A stretch of 64,000 nt of DNA from Gaeumannomyces sp. JS-464 (Eukaryota; Ascomycota; Sordariomycetes; Magnaporthales; Magnaporthaceae), in NCBI GenBank assembly GCA_002197995.1, contig NGZR01000003.1, forward strand, positions 3,286,001 to 3,350,000, written 5' to 3'. Below the pieces are notes generated by a model. That model had not been told where the DNA came from. It was given only the letters and a program-made list of their open reading frames with translations, and did no database searches. Within the stretch, counting starts at the first letter, position 1, and each line of letters starts with the position of its first letter. This document shows positions 24,604 to 36,609 of this stretch, piece after piece. The position numbers were made by a program, and so were the translations under genes.

Positions 24604-24999
24604 AGCGAGACCCGGCGCCACAATCATCTGCAGTTTGTTGCCTTTGGTCCAGCGTGTCCGGACGCCATCTCGGCCATGATTCCTCAGCCGGGCACTGGGC
24701 GGAGGATTCAAAGTTGCGGTCAGGAAGCTCCAGGGGCCTATGCCCGTTGCTGCAGCAGCGATGACGTCCTGACATGACATTGACCCCTGCACATAATTGC
24801 GGTTTGCACCCAACGCGGTGGAGCTTAATGCATGCTCGCTTGCCTCCCGGATTTCTGGGAGGGAGCCTTCTAAATGCCGCCCGTAGAGCTCGGGTCCCCT
24901 GTCTGGGAACCTTCAACGTTGTCCCGTAGAAACCGCACGTTTTCGCGTTACTACGAAAGAAAGATCGAGCCCGAATAACATAGCATCGCTCAAGTTCCC

Positions 25000-27900
25000 A
25001 TGGCTTCAGACGGCTCTGGAAGCCCCTCGGCGCTGGCGCGTGAGCGAGGCAACAAACTGTACAAAGAAGGGAACCTCCGAGAAGGCAAGTGGGGGTTCCA
25101 GTAATGCGCCGTTCTGCATTGCGCTCACTAAGGCTAACACGTCTCCTCCATCGCCGTCTTCGCCATATCCAGCCGAGAAGGCCTACAAAGAAGCTGCAAA
25201 GCTTGTGCCTGATGACCCGTCACCTCTGTCTAACCTCTCAGCTGTCCTTTTCGAAAAGGGCGATTATGCGGGGTCCCTGGGCTTCGTCAAGAAAGCCATT
25301 GCGCTGTCGGCCTCGGAGCCCGAAGATAGCCCTAAGAAGCGACGCCTCTTGAGCCGTGCGATCAAGTGCCATATCCATGCCCTCAACCTGCAAGAGGCTG
25401 GCCGTGCGCTGGAGGCTCTCGAGGCTTCCGGGTCCGGCGAGGCGGCTGGGCTCCGCGATGATGTCGCCAAAATGCAGGCTCTATGGGCTTCAGTCCCCGA
25501 TATCAAAGTGCAGAGGAAGCTGGTTCTGGACCGCTTGCCACGATATACCCCTGACCTGTGAGCAGAATCGCTCCCCCCGCTCGATTGCATTTCTCCAGGA
25601 GTCTCTGCCCAGGCACCTGGGAGCTGCGCGAATAGTTAGTTGACTTCGCTCTTGCAAAAACAACATAGGTTGGACGAGCCAGAATACTACGTCGCGGGAC
25701 ACGACCACCCAGAGCCCCTGATTGACATGAGCTCCGGAAAGGACGCGCCGAAAGAGACAGACGTGCGCCTCATGTTCTGTGGCTCAGGAGACGCTCGCAA
25801 TGTCTTTACAACCATGATATCATACTGGTTGTTAGGCCAACTCAACAAGTCGACACCTAAGATCCACATCACGATGCTGGACCTTAAGCCTGCGGCTCTG
25901 GCGCGTACAGTCGTCATGCTCGACATGGCGCAGACCTTTGCCATGATGAAAGTCATGAAAACACCAGGCCACGAGCACGCTCTGGTCAACATGTCTTACC
26001 TCTACTCGTGTCCTTTCGTTCCGCCATTTGTCATGGAAAAACTGAAGCTGCAGCTACCGCCCTTGATCAAGGCCCTGGAGGAGGGGGAAGAACTTTTCAA
26101 TTTTGTCTATGTTCCGCCTGAGACACGCAGCCGGATTCTGCCGATCCTACGGCAGTGGAACGCGCCCTTGCCTCTACAATTCCGGAGCAAGTGGACACGT
26201 TTCGGCGTCCGGCGCAGTCTGGAGGGCGCCCTGCCCCATAGGGCCTGGAGCGGCAAGCTCGACGCGGACGGAAAGACCTACAAGGATCTCCTGGCCATCT
26301 TCGCCTCAGAGGAATACATATCGCGCCGTGAGCCTGCGCTGTCCCCGCTCCTAGCGGCATACAGGAAAGGCGAACCGGGAGCCAGGGATAAGCTAGAGGA
26401 GTATCTCGCGGCGACTTGGACCCCTAACCCCACATTCGTCGATGTTGGCTGGGAGGAGGTCCGCGCCGCTACTTTCGATCCCACCCCGGGGTACCCGCGC
26501 GACGGAAGCGAAGAGGAGAAGACGGACTGGCTTGCCAAGCTGTACCCTTCCCCCTGGTACGACCCCAACCCGGTTGATATCGCGTCTGCCCTGGGCAGCG
26601 GTGTCCCGGCGAAAGAGTCCGAGTGGGATGGGGCAATGGATGCCCTCATCACATTCTTCAGCACGCTCTCCCTGTCACTCATTCACCTTACCGGCGGATC
26701 ACCATCGAGATGGTCGCAGGTGAAATGGGTGACGTGATGGAGCGTATGCGGTATGGAGCTCTGGAACATCGGCACTTACCACCAGCCACCGATCAGGAGC
26801 CCGACCCGAGGAAGTTCCCCAGCTCCTTCGACAGAATACACATGAGCAATGTCCCGTCAGTTCTACTGCACCGTTGGAATCCTGTATGGCCAGCGATGGC
26901 ACGGAAGCTAGGAGTTTGACTGATTACTTGAGCACAGAGACTACGTGGGAGGACTCTTCACCGTCGCGCTGCACGGCCGGCCTCTTCTGCGCGAGGACAA
27001 GGCGTCAAACCTGCGGTACAACGTTCTCCTCAACCCGCCCGCCTTTCAGACGCATGAGCGCTTCCAGGCCGAGTACCTCCTCATGCCGGACGAGCAACAG
27101 ATCAAAGCCAATTTCGCGCTCGAGCGCCGCCCGCCTCGCGATCCTGCTAGGGTCAGTGAACTCACCCACCAGGGCTACCCCGTTTTCATGGCAGAGGACT
27201 ATATCGTGTGGGACTGTGTTGCAACGGCTTCCGCCCGCTGGCCGCCGTCTCTCACGCGAGGCGCCCTGGAGCGCTTCATGCACGCGCACCTTCTCAAGGT
27301 TGCACTGCCTTACGAACGGCCCGCCGAGAGTAACATGCCCGTCCGCGCTCCGCTCAACATGACGGCGCGCTGCTGCAGCTGGCCGCGCATATGGGCTCCC
27401 GCAGCGGAGCCGGGCACCCGCCGCACTGGGTGTCGGGTGTCCTCGCGGCATGGTGCTCAGGAACAATCAGCACGACGGCACGGGCGCCGCGGCAGCTGGT
27501 CACCGAGCCCGAAAGCGCGCGCACGGTACATCCGCGCGTCGACCTATGCATCGCGCCGTGGCGGGCCGAGCTGACGACTCTCGTGGGCGTCTGGCGGCGG
27601 TTGCTTCCGTTTGGCGTCATCACCACCGGGGGAGGAACAGCGCCCGAGGACGGTCGTCTGAGCGCGCCCGCGCCGCTGGAGCAGATCCGGCGCTACAGCA
27701 TCAAGCTGGAGGGGTTGCCGTTCCCCCACGGACAGCGCGCATGCCAGTTCACGCTCGTGTTTTGGGACGCCGCGGGCAACGGCGCGGCGACGCCCCCGGC
27801 CGACCTGCGGAGGCTACTGCTCGACGATGAGGAGGGGGGCGACGTATCGCCGGCGGCCCGCAAGATCCGCGAGCGCGGCGTGCACGTCGTCACGGCCCTG

Positions 27901-28083
27901 GATCTTGTCTACAGGACGGCTACGGCCAGCTTCTGGCTGCGCAGCGACGTCGTCGAGGAGATGCGGGCGGGCGACTGGCGCGCCTTTGTGTGGTGCACCT
28001 CCACGTGGGAGAGGGCCTCTGACGGCGCTAGGGTCGCGGATATAGTTGACGAGGGGGGCTGGTTGGACGCCAAGGGTGAGTGA
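25000..28083 (+). CDS. TPR plus DUF4470 domain protein, frame broken
   Basis: Starts MASDGSGSPSALARERGNKL with a TPR helix pair (GNKLYKEGNLREA, then AEKAYKEAAKL and SPLSNLSAVLFEKGDYAGSL). A DUF4470 domain follows, with RLMFCGSGDARNVFTTMISY and IHITMLDLKPAALARTVVM. DUF4470 is related to the N-terminal part of DNAAF3/Mss51-type proteins; its role in fungi is unknown. Exons: 25000-25084, 25173-25557, 25669-26855 and 26938-28083. The first intron has a GC donor (GCAAGT). Two frame breaks are visible: near 26685-26695, where one C is missing in the codons for HPYRRITIEM, and near 27362-27370 before LLQLAAHMGSRSG. The C-terminus reads DIVDEGGWLDAKGE. A plausible intact gene with sequence errors. 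Confidence 0.75.
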
Positions 28084-30858
28084 TGTCTGGCGTGATTGAA
28101 TGTATATAAATAGGAGTCATGGTTTCTCGCCATATTGAGTTTTGATAACATTGCATCCATCGATGTGCCTCGCCTTGAGAGTGCAGTTGGGTGTCATTTG
28201 GAGGAGAAGTGGAGTCTGCCCATCAAACCTTCGGTTTACCTATGCGTTTCAAAACAAGCATCCAATGAAGCCATCGACACCATATTTGCCGTGGATGAAC
28301 TGCTTTCAGGAACAGCCCCGGGCAGGCTACAGGGAACCCAGGTCCAGAACCAATCTTGCCCATTCGGGCTTGATTGGAGGTCTTCTCTATTCAATGTAAC
28401 AGGGCACAGTGCGACGGCCCATCGCAATTCCCTGGCCCCGCCTGTCCGGGCGGACTGTGGGGGAGGGGCCGCGCCCCCCGCACCCGTCAGTCTGTTACTC
28501 GATCAAGGCACACCACGACGATTTTTGGGGCTGTGTCACCCGGCATGTGCAATCGGATTGAGCGGTCGCGGGCTGAATCTTGGGGAATTAATGGAAACGA
28601 TGGCGGGACAAGGTCGGACGAGTGAATCTTGGGACAACCTTACCTGACCATGCCACTGGGAGCTAGGTAGGGCACAGAGTCAAAGGCGAGGGGTTAGGCG
28701 AACCAATCAATTGGGGTCGTTGGCAGTCGCAGCTGTGCCAAACAAAACATTTGATAGCTCGATATCGGGCCGGCCTCCGAGTAGCGAAAAAAAGACACAA
28801 GGACAGCGCATCTGCGTCGTGATTTGGGTGGGCTATGTATGCCCATGCATATTCAACCTAAACGAAAGGTCAATTCAGGCGATACCAGAACCATGGTAAT
28901 AGGGGAGTGTGTCTTTCACAGTTGGACGACGGACCAACGGACACGCATGGTAAACAGCAAATGACAGCACGAGTTACCGTGACCTGTCATGCTACGCTCA
29001 CGATGCAGGCTGGGTTTGTTGGGACGCTCCTAACCTATTAAGGCCGGGTGCTCGCTGGGGACTCTGGAATTATTGCTTCGGCGGGCCCGCGCCGCACCCA
29101 TGTCTCCTCCGCTAGGTGCTACCTAGGTAGGTGGGCCGATAGGGAATTGCGGGTTGGCGGATAAATAAGCCGACAAGAGTTGTTTTGATTGCATTGACAG
29201 GAGCCATGACAGCGTTGGATACAAGAGGCAGGAGTGGCAGGCAACGGACAGCACCCTTGGTGTTTCTCGCATTGATTGTGGTCAGCTATCTCCCGGCCAG
29301 ACAGCCAGCCAATGTCCGTTGGCAGACACCAATATCTAGGATTATTTCCTGGGTGGTTCTGGAATTTCACGCGCGGATGGTGTCCCGGGTAATCAAGCTC
29401 GCCCGCTCCTCCTCCCCTTGTAGGTACCTCACCTCACCTCAGCGCGCTGCTAGTCTATCTGCCAGCTTTGCCAACGTCCTGACGTTCGCCACGTGGTCCG
29501 TCGTTCGGTCGGTTCGTTAGCGCTCCCGAGGGGTCTGCGTGCGTGAAGTCCTTCTTTTTTTTTGCCCCTCTTCGTTCGACACCCACCACCTTGGCTGTGG
29601 CCGCATATGGCGATGCGACACCAGGCACTCGCGACCAAGTACCGTCTCATCTAGATGCAGTATGCTGTTGTCTCTGTTTGTTCTCTAGCATTGCTTATCA
29701 CGATACCGAGGTACCAACAGCGTCACCTTCCTTCCATCACCATCCGCTCAATACGAGGACGCGCAAAAATGACAGCTACTGCTTTATCTTCCTGTTGGTC
29801 GTGCCTCCCAGCACAGAGCAACCCACGCGGAGCTACACTCGATCGGGCTGGCTGGCACACGAGCTGCTCGGCAATATCGATGCGATAAAATCCCAACCAG
29901 CGCCTTCCACCAGGCAAGTATCAGCTTCACTGCCGGTCGCTGCGCCGCGCTTGTCGTTTTTGGCACCCCCAGCTCCATCTGCCACTCTTGGGTCTCCGTC
30001 CAGATCCCAAGGACGCCATCAGAGGGGGCAAAAACACGCCGTGATGGAATGCCGGACTGGAGGGGTCGGCTGGGTCTCGTCACCATGTGGTCGATTTTAG
30101 CTCCGTCGCGATGCGAGGGATTGCCTGCCTGACGGCGGTCGACCCCAGGACGGCGGAACGAGCTGACCACAGGCTGAGATTCTCGACTCCCTGCCTGGCT
30201 TGGGCGCAAACTCACCCATCAAATGGGGGCAAAACATCGAAAGGGGCGCGACCCGCATAACCCCGCGTTTTGTTGGCAAACTTAGCCTGTTCTTGGCCCC
30301 ATTGGCCTTTTTGGCTGCGAAAGCATGTGCCGAAACCCATTCCGGGTGGGTGCCAATGCCCTTGGCAGACACCCATGACTGCGCGCGCGCCGGCCTACCA
30401 TCCATATTGGCGCCGTCCGTCCGTCCCCCATGCAAGATGGATGGGAGAGTCATTGAGGGAAGCGAGCAAGGGCCGGCCTGCTCGGTCTGCTCGGCCTGCT
30501 CGAATCTGTCGCTTCCCACCCCGGCCAGAGATCCAGGGATGCCACCCTCGAAGCTCTCGGCAAGCCTCCACATGCTAGGTACATAGAGGTGGTACTATTG
30601 CGAATGCTACGCAATCAGAGATCGTACTGTGCGCTCCGTAATTTGCGATGGAACCCTCCGCTGTGCTCAACCTTTAAAGGGGAGACGGATGTCCTTCCTC
30701 TGTTCCCTTGGGGGTTTTTTTTCGGCCGTCTGTTCAGGTTCTCGTCCCGAACTCTTCCATTCTCTCGCCCAGTCGCGCTTTGCCGTGCGCGCTTGGCTTC
30801 CGTTTTCTTTGGACAGACAGCAGCGTTTATTCTCCGTTCTTGTTTCCCCGTTGCGACA
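28084..30858. other. Long intergenic region, no gene recognised
   Basis: 2.8 kb upstream of the MFS gene. Short frames are present on both strands but none shows a domain or a plausible gene model. It may hold regulatory DNA for the transporter; the last 200 bp are C/T-rich as in a fungal leader. Confidence 0.45.
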
Positions 30859-32608
30859 ATGATGTCTGACAAGAAAGGTCGGTACCCGTGCCATCCCTCC
30901 CACTTGATACCAAGACTTCGTCGCTAACAAACCCGTCACCATCACGCAACAGACGAGCACATATCCGGCCACATCGAGGCCCCGGGCGACTCGACAAAGT
31001 CCGACTCGGAAAATGGAGCCGAGTTCAACTGGACGGAGGAGGAGGAGACCAGGATCAGGCACAAGATCGACTGGCACTGCGTCCCGATCGTGACTGTCCT
31101 GTATCTCCTCTGCTTCCTCGACCGCATCAACATCGGCAACGCCCGAATCCAGGGCCTTGCCAAGGACCTGGATCTGAACGTGGGCGTGCGCTTCAACTGG
31201 TGCTTGTCCATTTTCTACATCGTCTACCTGCTCGTCGAGGTTCCCAGCAACATCATCCTCAAGCGCGTCGGTCCCCGCTTCTACCTGCCACTCCTCGTCG
31301 TCGGCTTCGGCTTCGTCTCGCTCTGCACCGCCTTCGTCCGGTCCTTTGAGGGCCTCATGGTTGCCCGCGCCGTCCTCGGTATTTTTGAGGGTGGCGCTAT
31401 GCCCGGGATGGCCTTCTTCCTCAGCTGCTTCTACAAGAGGTCTGAGCTCCTCTTCCGCATCGGCATCTACGTCTCGGCTGCTTCCATGGCCGGCGCCTTC
31501 GGCGGTCTCCTCGCCGCGGGCCTGGCCATGATTCCCGAGTGGGGAGTCGCGGCAATGCGCATCCACACATGGCGCAACATCTTCTTCTTCGAGGGTCTGT
31601 TCACCTGCATCCTCGGCCTCCTGGCCCCCATCTGGATGCCGACCAGCCCGGGCGACGCCTACTTCCTCAACGAGCGTGAGCGCCGCATCGCTGCCGAGCG
31701 CCTCTCGCGCGAGATGAAGGGCAAGCCCGAGGAGCATGTCACCTGGGCCGATTTCAAGAAGGCCATCTTGTGCCTGCACAACTACACCTGCGCCTTCGGC
31801 TTCTTCCTCATCAACATCACGGTCCAGGGTCTGTCTGTATTTATGCCCACCATCCTGTCTTCCGGCCTCGGGTACGATCCCACCAAGTCCCAGCTCATGA
31901 GCGTTCCGCCCTACGTCGCCGCCTGCCTCGTCGCCATTGCCATCGCCTACCTCAGCGACAAGACGAAGCAGCGCGGCATATACCTGGCCATCTTCGCCGT
32001 CATTGCCCTCATCGGCTTTGCCATCCTGCGCTTCCACACCCAAGCCAACATAAAGTACATGGCCATCTTCTTCGTCACCGTCGGCGCCTTCCCCGGAGGG
32101 CCCGCATTCCTGGCCTGGGCCATCAACAGTACGTCACGCAGCCCTCATGCAGTAGCAGTCGTTGCGGTGCGGCCTCGGGTCTCAACATCCTTGCTAACCC
32201 ACCTTCTTTCCCCAACCCAGACTCCGCAGGCCCCGCCGTCCGCGCCGTTTCCAGCGCTTACGTCGTCACGCTCGGTACCATCGGTGGTATTGTCTCAACG
32301 TAAGTTCCTCCGTTTAACAGGATGCAAACATCAACGAAAAAGGAAGTCCCGATAGGCTGACGTGAGAATTTGATTTCCTCAGATGGACATATGTCGGATC
32401 GGACGGACCTAACTTCCCGACCGGCCACACCATCAACCTCGTCGGCCAGATCATCGTCTTCTGCCTCTCCGTCTTCGGCATCGTCTACTGCCTCTGGGAG
32501 AACAGGGTTCGCGCCGCGGGCAAGCGGGATCACAGGCTCGAGGGCCTCACCGAGGAGGAGCAGGATAAGCTCGGCTTCAAGCACCCCAGTTTCCGCTACA
32601 TCACTTAG
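30859..32608 (+). CDS. MFS transporter, anion:cation symporter (allantoate permease-like) family
   Basis: Four exons, 30859-30877, 30953-32128, 32221-32299 and 32383-32608, give 499 aa in one intact frame. The protein has the usual fungal ACS/Dal5-type layout. An acidic N-terminus (EFNWTEEEETRIRHKIDWHC) precedes TM1, the loop DRINIGNARIQGL is the family signature, and GGAMPGMAFFLSCFYKRSEL follows TM4. There are 12 predicted helices and a charged tail (EGLTEEEQDKLGFKHPSFRY). Members take up organic anions such as allantoate, nicotinate, pantothenate or tartrate; the substrate cannot be told from sequence. The mini-exon of 19 bases encodes only MMSDKK. Not in an evident cluster. Confidence 0.92.
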
Positions 32609-33758
32609 ACTGCCATCAGGTCTTTCTTCTTGTCGACCATGGCACCCGCTCTTTGGATTCTCATTCCTGTCCATCTCTTTTGGCTACTCCTTCCTGTACT
32701 TGTGTGTGCGGTGAATATCCGAGCCGTTACAGGGCCTTGGCCCATCTAGCAATAAAAAATGACGTGGACTACCTTGGCGGGGCACGTATTCATGCGCTTG
32801 ATGTATTCAGTGTGCATGGATTGCCAAACCATGGGAATGATCTTCCATTCCATGACAAGCCAACCGGTTGGTGACCTTGATGGAATGTTCTAATTATTTA
32901 AATGCAAGTGAATCTGATTGTCGATTTGCAGCAATGCAGGCCATGTTAGAAATGATTCGGTTTCTCCTGAACTTTATGCGTGCAACCCATCCTGAACATT
33001 CCATACTTTTGTAGATCCCGAACCGTCTTTGAATATCCCACGGCACCGAATAACGATGCCATGATTCCGCCCAATGCCATTGAAAGCACCTACAACCCCG
33101 GTATGATTGTGAAGAGTACGGGCCTAAACGCTCCGAAACTGAATGCTCCGTGGCCCGTCTTTCGCTGTACCTGATCGAGGAAAGGTTCATCACGTACCAA
33201 GCCCTAGCTACTACGTAGACCTCAGAACCTGGCTGATGGGGGGAGATTCACCTTTTACAAGCCCGTTTATAAAACACGGCTCCGTCTGCTACTCCGGGGC
33301 TCTGAACATGCCAGCAAACGCACACTCTACTATCTGTTGCCGGTTCAACACCCCAGTGTTTCCAACTCGGAAATTACTGCAAGCTCCTCTGCTACCACGA
33401 CACCTATCGCCTCCTCAGCCTCTATCCACGCCATTGACACGCGCCTAAATTCCCAGAACGATCATATTTACCGCAAACCTCGTGACTTCGGAACAAACCC
33501 AGGCCTCGACGCCCACAATGCCGTCCATGGATGACATACAGAACAACAGTATGGAGAAACTGTCAAAAGCAATGGCGGACGATCTTGCCCGGGTCAGGAA
33601 GAAGAAGGCAGAGGAGGAGGCGAAGAAGAGCGCCGCGGAGAAGGGCAAGGGAGAGGCGACTGGCAAACGGAAGAAGACGACCTGAAAATGATGGCATCGA
33701 GCCGGTGGACAGTTCCTCGGGAGCCTCCCGATGATGGCAACGGATATTCTTGATCACT
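32609..33758. other. Intergenic up to the transposon insertion
   Basis: Contains the 3' end of the MFS gene and a short lysine-rich reading frame listed separately. No other gene is supported. Confidence 0.4.
33482..33685 (+). CDS. Hypothetical small lysine-rich protein
   Basis: A 67-codon frame beginning MTSEQTQASTPTMPSMDDIQ and ending in a basic, strongly helical stretch (DLARVRKKKAEEEAKKSAAE). I do not recognise it. It could be the last exon of a gene whose 5' part lies between 33140 and 33480, or a chance frame. It ends just 75 bp before the transposon insertion. Confidence 0.3.
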   Translation: MTSEQTQASTPTMPSMDDIQNNSMEKLSKAMADDLARVRKKKAEEEAKKSAAEKGKGEATGKRKKTT

Positions 33759-33760
33759 TA

Positions 33761-33788
33761 AGTCAGTGCACCCCCTGTCCGGCCACCT
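33761..33788. repeat. Left terminal inverted repeat of the pogo-class element
   Basis: 28 bp, identical in reverse complement to 35559-35586. Preceded by TA at 33759-33760. Confidence 0.95.
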
Positions 33789-33846
33789 TGCACGGGCCCG
33801 ATCACCACCCAACCCAGTGCATTCAACTGCTATTTTCTACCTCTAT

Positions 33847-35457
33847 CTAACTAACCTCGATACAAGAGTATACTGATTCCTGATCAGAATTTTCCGCTCT
33901 TTCAGATGCTGTATCCGTCACCTCCTCAACGTCACCCCTTGCCTTTGCAACGCGGCGGATATCCACAAAGGTCTGGTTGGGATCAGGGGCTACCTTCCTT
34001 TTTTTGCGAGGCCGCTGTGCCTCCAATTGGGCCTCTAACTGCCTCATTTTTTGATAAGCTGCAGCCAAGTCGTATTCGTGCACGCTGTAGCTTTTTTGAA
34101 GCTTTCGGAAGAAAAGTCGGGCCGTAGGGCTTGTAGGAATCCGGGTCTTGAAAGTGCTGATTTGGGTGGCCAACTCTCTCGACTGCTTGGGGGTCTCCCA
34201 GAGGACCTGGGACAGCCGGGCAGGGACCGTTGAACGTTGTTTGGCCCTGTTATCCTCTGCGGATTGTTGAATTCCGGCTCGTCGGTTGTCTTGGTTGGAG
34301 TTTTCGAGTATAAAGCGGCTTATGAGGGGTTTGGCTATATTCCGTGGCCAAAGGCCGGTTGCCCGCCACCCCGACTTAATTATATAAGGGGTAAAGGCTT
34401 TAGTGCGTGCGTAGGCATAACCTTCCAAAAATAAGCGTTTTCCTACTACTGTTGAGCAGGGAAATAAAGCTTGGGACCCTATTTTTTGGCGGTAGGCGTG
34501 TTTAAGAGGGCTAAAGACCGATAAATCGAGGGGCTGCAGTACGTGCGAGGTATAAGGGGGTAAATACAGCAAAAAAAAGTCGTTTTGCAGGCAAAAAGAC
34601 ATAAACTCTTTGGTTATATGCGATCCGTGGCCATCCAATATTAAAAGCCGGGGTTTAGGGGTAGGAGGCCGGGTGCGAGGGAGGAAGACTTTTTGCAGCC
34701 ATTCGACGGCCGTGCGATCCGTAATCCACCCGTTATCTGTTACAGTAAATTCCCAGCTTTCGAATTGGCCTAGATTTTCCGGAAACCACTGCTCCTGTAC
34801 GCTTTTTCCTTTAAAAATAATAAGGGGAGGAAGCGAGACCCCAGTGGCCGAGATGCATTCGATAAACGAGGTCCGGGTACGAGATCCGGGCTTTTTCCTT
34901 TGTAAAAGCCGGGCCTCCGCGAGGCCTAGAACGAGCCCGTTGCCCGTTTTACCCTCCTGTAGGCCCCCCTCGTCGGCGTTGTACGTATTTTCCGGCTTGG
35001 TCCCGGCCACCTCCGGTATCTGCAGGCGTTCCCACTACTGCTTTATTGTAGCAGTAGTAGCCCCTTTAATACGTGCAGCCTTTATCCGACGGCCTTTTCC
35101 GGTACGGGTCTCCGGATATCGGCCTAAAAAACCACGGATCCAATGCTTCCCGAGGGGCAGGGAGGTACCCCCTTGCCGGAGGATCTCCTGTGCAAAAAAC
35201 CGGACTTCTGCATGCGTTGGCGGGAGCCCTAGAGAGGCCTGCAACAAGATCCAGTCCGCTAGGCGCTTCTTCCTGCTCAGGGGCTATCCGTTGATAGGCT
35301 CTTGTGACTGCCGGATAGGTAGGGCGCCTCGGAGGCGGTCTTGAAGGGTTGACCTTGGTATCCCGTAGGCTCGGGCAGCCTCCCGGATTGGGACCTTCGC
35401 TTGCACCGCGGCGACGGCCTGTTCGACCTCTCGTTCCGTATATTGTTTCTCTGGCAT
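33847..35457 (-). pseudogene. Pogo/Fot1 transposase with two in-frame TAG stops
   Basis: One frame of 537 codons runs from the methionine at 35457 (MPEKQYTEREVEQAVAAVQ) to a stop at 33847, broken only by TAG at 35284-35286 and TAG at 35035-35037. Domains in order are an N-terminal psq-type helix-turn-helix (REAARAYGIPRSTLQDRLRG), a CENPB-type HTH (ILRQGGTSLPLGKHWIRGFL), and a DDE_1 catalytic domain with YNADEGGLQEG, LLILDGHGSHITKEFMSFC and LPPYTSHVLQPLDLSVFSPL, carrying the expected acidic residues. The C-terminus is basic and coiled (QLEAQLEAQRPRKKRKV). Both stops could come from CAG by a C-to-T change in a CpA context, which is what RIP produces. As written the protein is not made in full. 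Confidence 0.93.
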
Positions 35458-35558
35458 TTCAGCAATCGAATGCAGCAAAAAGTAAGGAAAACGGATTAGA
35501 ATTGATGGAATCCCGTAGAATTGAAGTACGTGCGACGATCTGAGGCCGTGGGGCTGCC

Positions 35559-35586
35559 AGGTGGCCGGACAGGGGGTGCACTGACT
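35559..35586. repeat. Right terminal inverted repeat of the pogo-class element
   Basis: 28 bp, identical in reverse complement to 33761-33788. Followed by TA at 35587-35588. Confidence 0.95.
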
Positions 35587-36210
35587 TATTCCAGGCTCAT
35601 CAATATTGACTACGGGAGTCCCTTGTACATGGCTCCGTAGTGTGACATGAACCTTGGAGAGATGCATAGTATTTCCATGACCATTTGATTCCGGTTTCTC
35701 CTGCTCCGTAGCCATTAATGGCCGTTACTCGACCAATATCATAGAGTAAAGTTTGACGATGGCAAAAACCAAGATATAATTAAACGAATGAGGGGTTCCC
35801 AGTGTGCAGCGGTACATTTGTGATTCGTAATTTCCCTGTCCCTACATAGGGAGTAGATAGCAATATATCCGCCTAGGTAGTGAAGAAAAGGAGATGAGTA
35901 CCCCGAGAAAGGAGTTGACGGTATTTGATCAGAACAGAACAGCACCACGTAGAAAACCTTATGACGACCCTATTGCCGTCCTTGGTCGCTTAATGGCGGC
36001 GGCCCAACATTCAAATAATGACTGAGGGGCGATGTGAGATAGTAGGGTGGTGGGGGGAGGGATTGTCCTGGAGGACCCAGGCGGACCGAGGAAGAAACGC
36101 TCGATCCGGGAAACACTTCGAACAAGCGACACTCCGAGCAACAAGCGGAGACACCTCTCTGGGGACCGGGTAACTAGAGCTTGACGAGATGAAAGCCGGG
36201 GAAGCCGGGA

Positions 36211-36609
36211 TCAATTTCTATGTTCGCCGAAGTAGCAGTGCGTTTTGATCTCGTCCTGCAGCATATGTTACCACCTTGGACGTAAAAGGGAAAATTTCTG
36301 GCGCCAGGCCGGTGTAGGTGGACAGGATGCACGTACGTCTGTTAATCGAGACCCGGCGCGGATATTGAACTTGTCGTGCTGCATCTGAACAAGGGGCGCC
36401 GTCAGTCGATCTCTGGATCCCTGCAGGAGAGGCCCATGGTGAGTGAGGAGCGGACGGACCACGACGTGATATTTGCCCTCACCAAAGCGCTTGTCGAGGA
36501 AGTCTAGAAGCTTGGATGGGTCAACGGGGCGGGCCGCGATCTTCTGTAGCTTGGACGAGCTGTCCCTGCCCACGGGAGTGGCAGCGCGTGGTGTTGGACA
36601 TCCATCCAT
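36211..36609 (-). CDS. Small protein family member A, unrecognised
   Basis: Three exons, 36460-36609, 36337-36384 and 36211-36255, join to 80 aa with both introns in phase 0 (75 and 81 nt). The protein begins MDGCPTPRAATPVGRDSSS. Its core is a helix (PSKLLDFLDKRFGEGKYHVV, end of exon 1) followed by MQHDKFNIRAGSRLTD (exon 2, exactly 16 codons). The tail is DEIKTHCYFGEHRN. I know no domain for it. The call is based on comparison with the copies at 43512-43910 and 48106-48435: the core aligns with conserved Gly, Val, Met-Gln-His-Asp, Ile, Ala and Leu, and the first intron falls at the same site. It is head-to-head with the kinase gene. The donor of intron 1 (GTCCGT) is weak, so the exact junction is less sure. 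Confidence 0.55.

Larger units (their letters stand above)
33761..35586 (-). mobile_element. Pogo/Fot1-class DNA transposon with complete ends
   Basis: The element is 1826 bp long. Positions 33761-33788 and 35559-35586 are perfect 28-bp inverted repeats (outer end AGTCAGTGCACC) and each is flanked by TA (33759-33760 and 35587-35588), the target duplication of the Tc1/mariner-pogo superfamily. It encodes one transposase on the minus strand. The identical ends suggest insertion was not ancient, although the transposase is interrupted by two stop codons. Confidence 0.95.
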
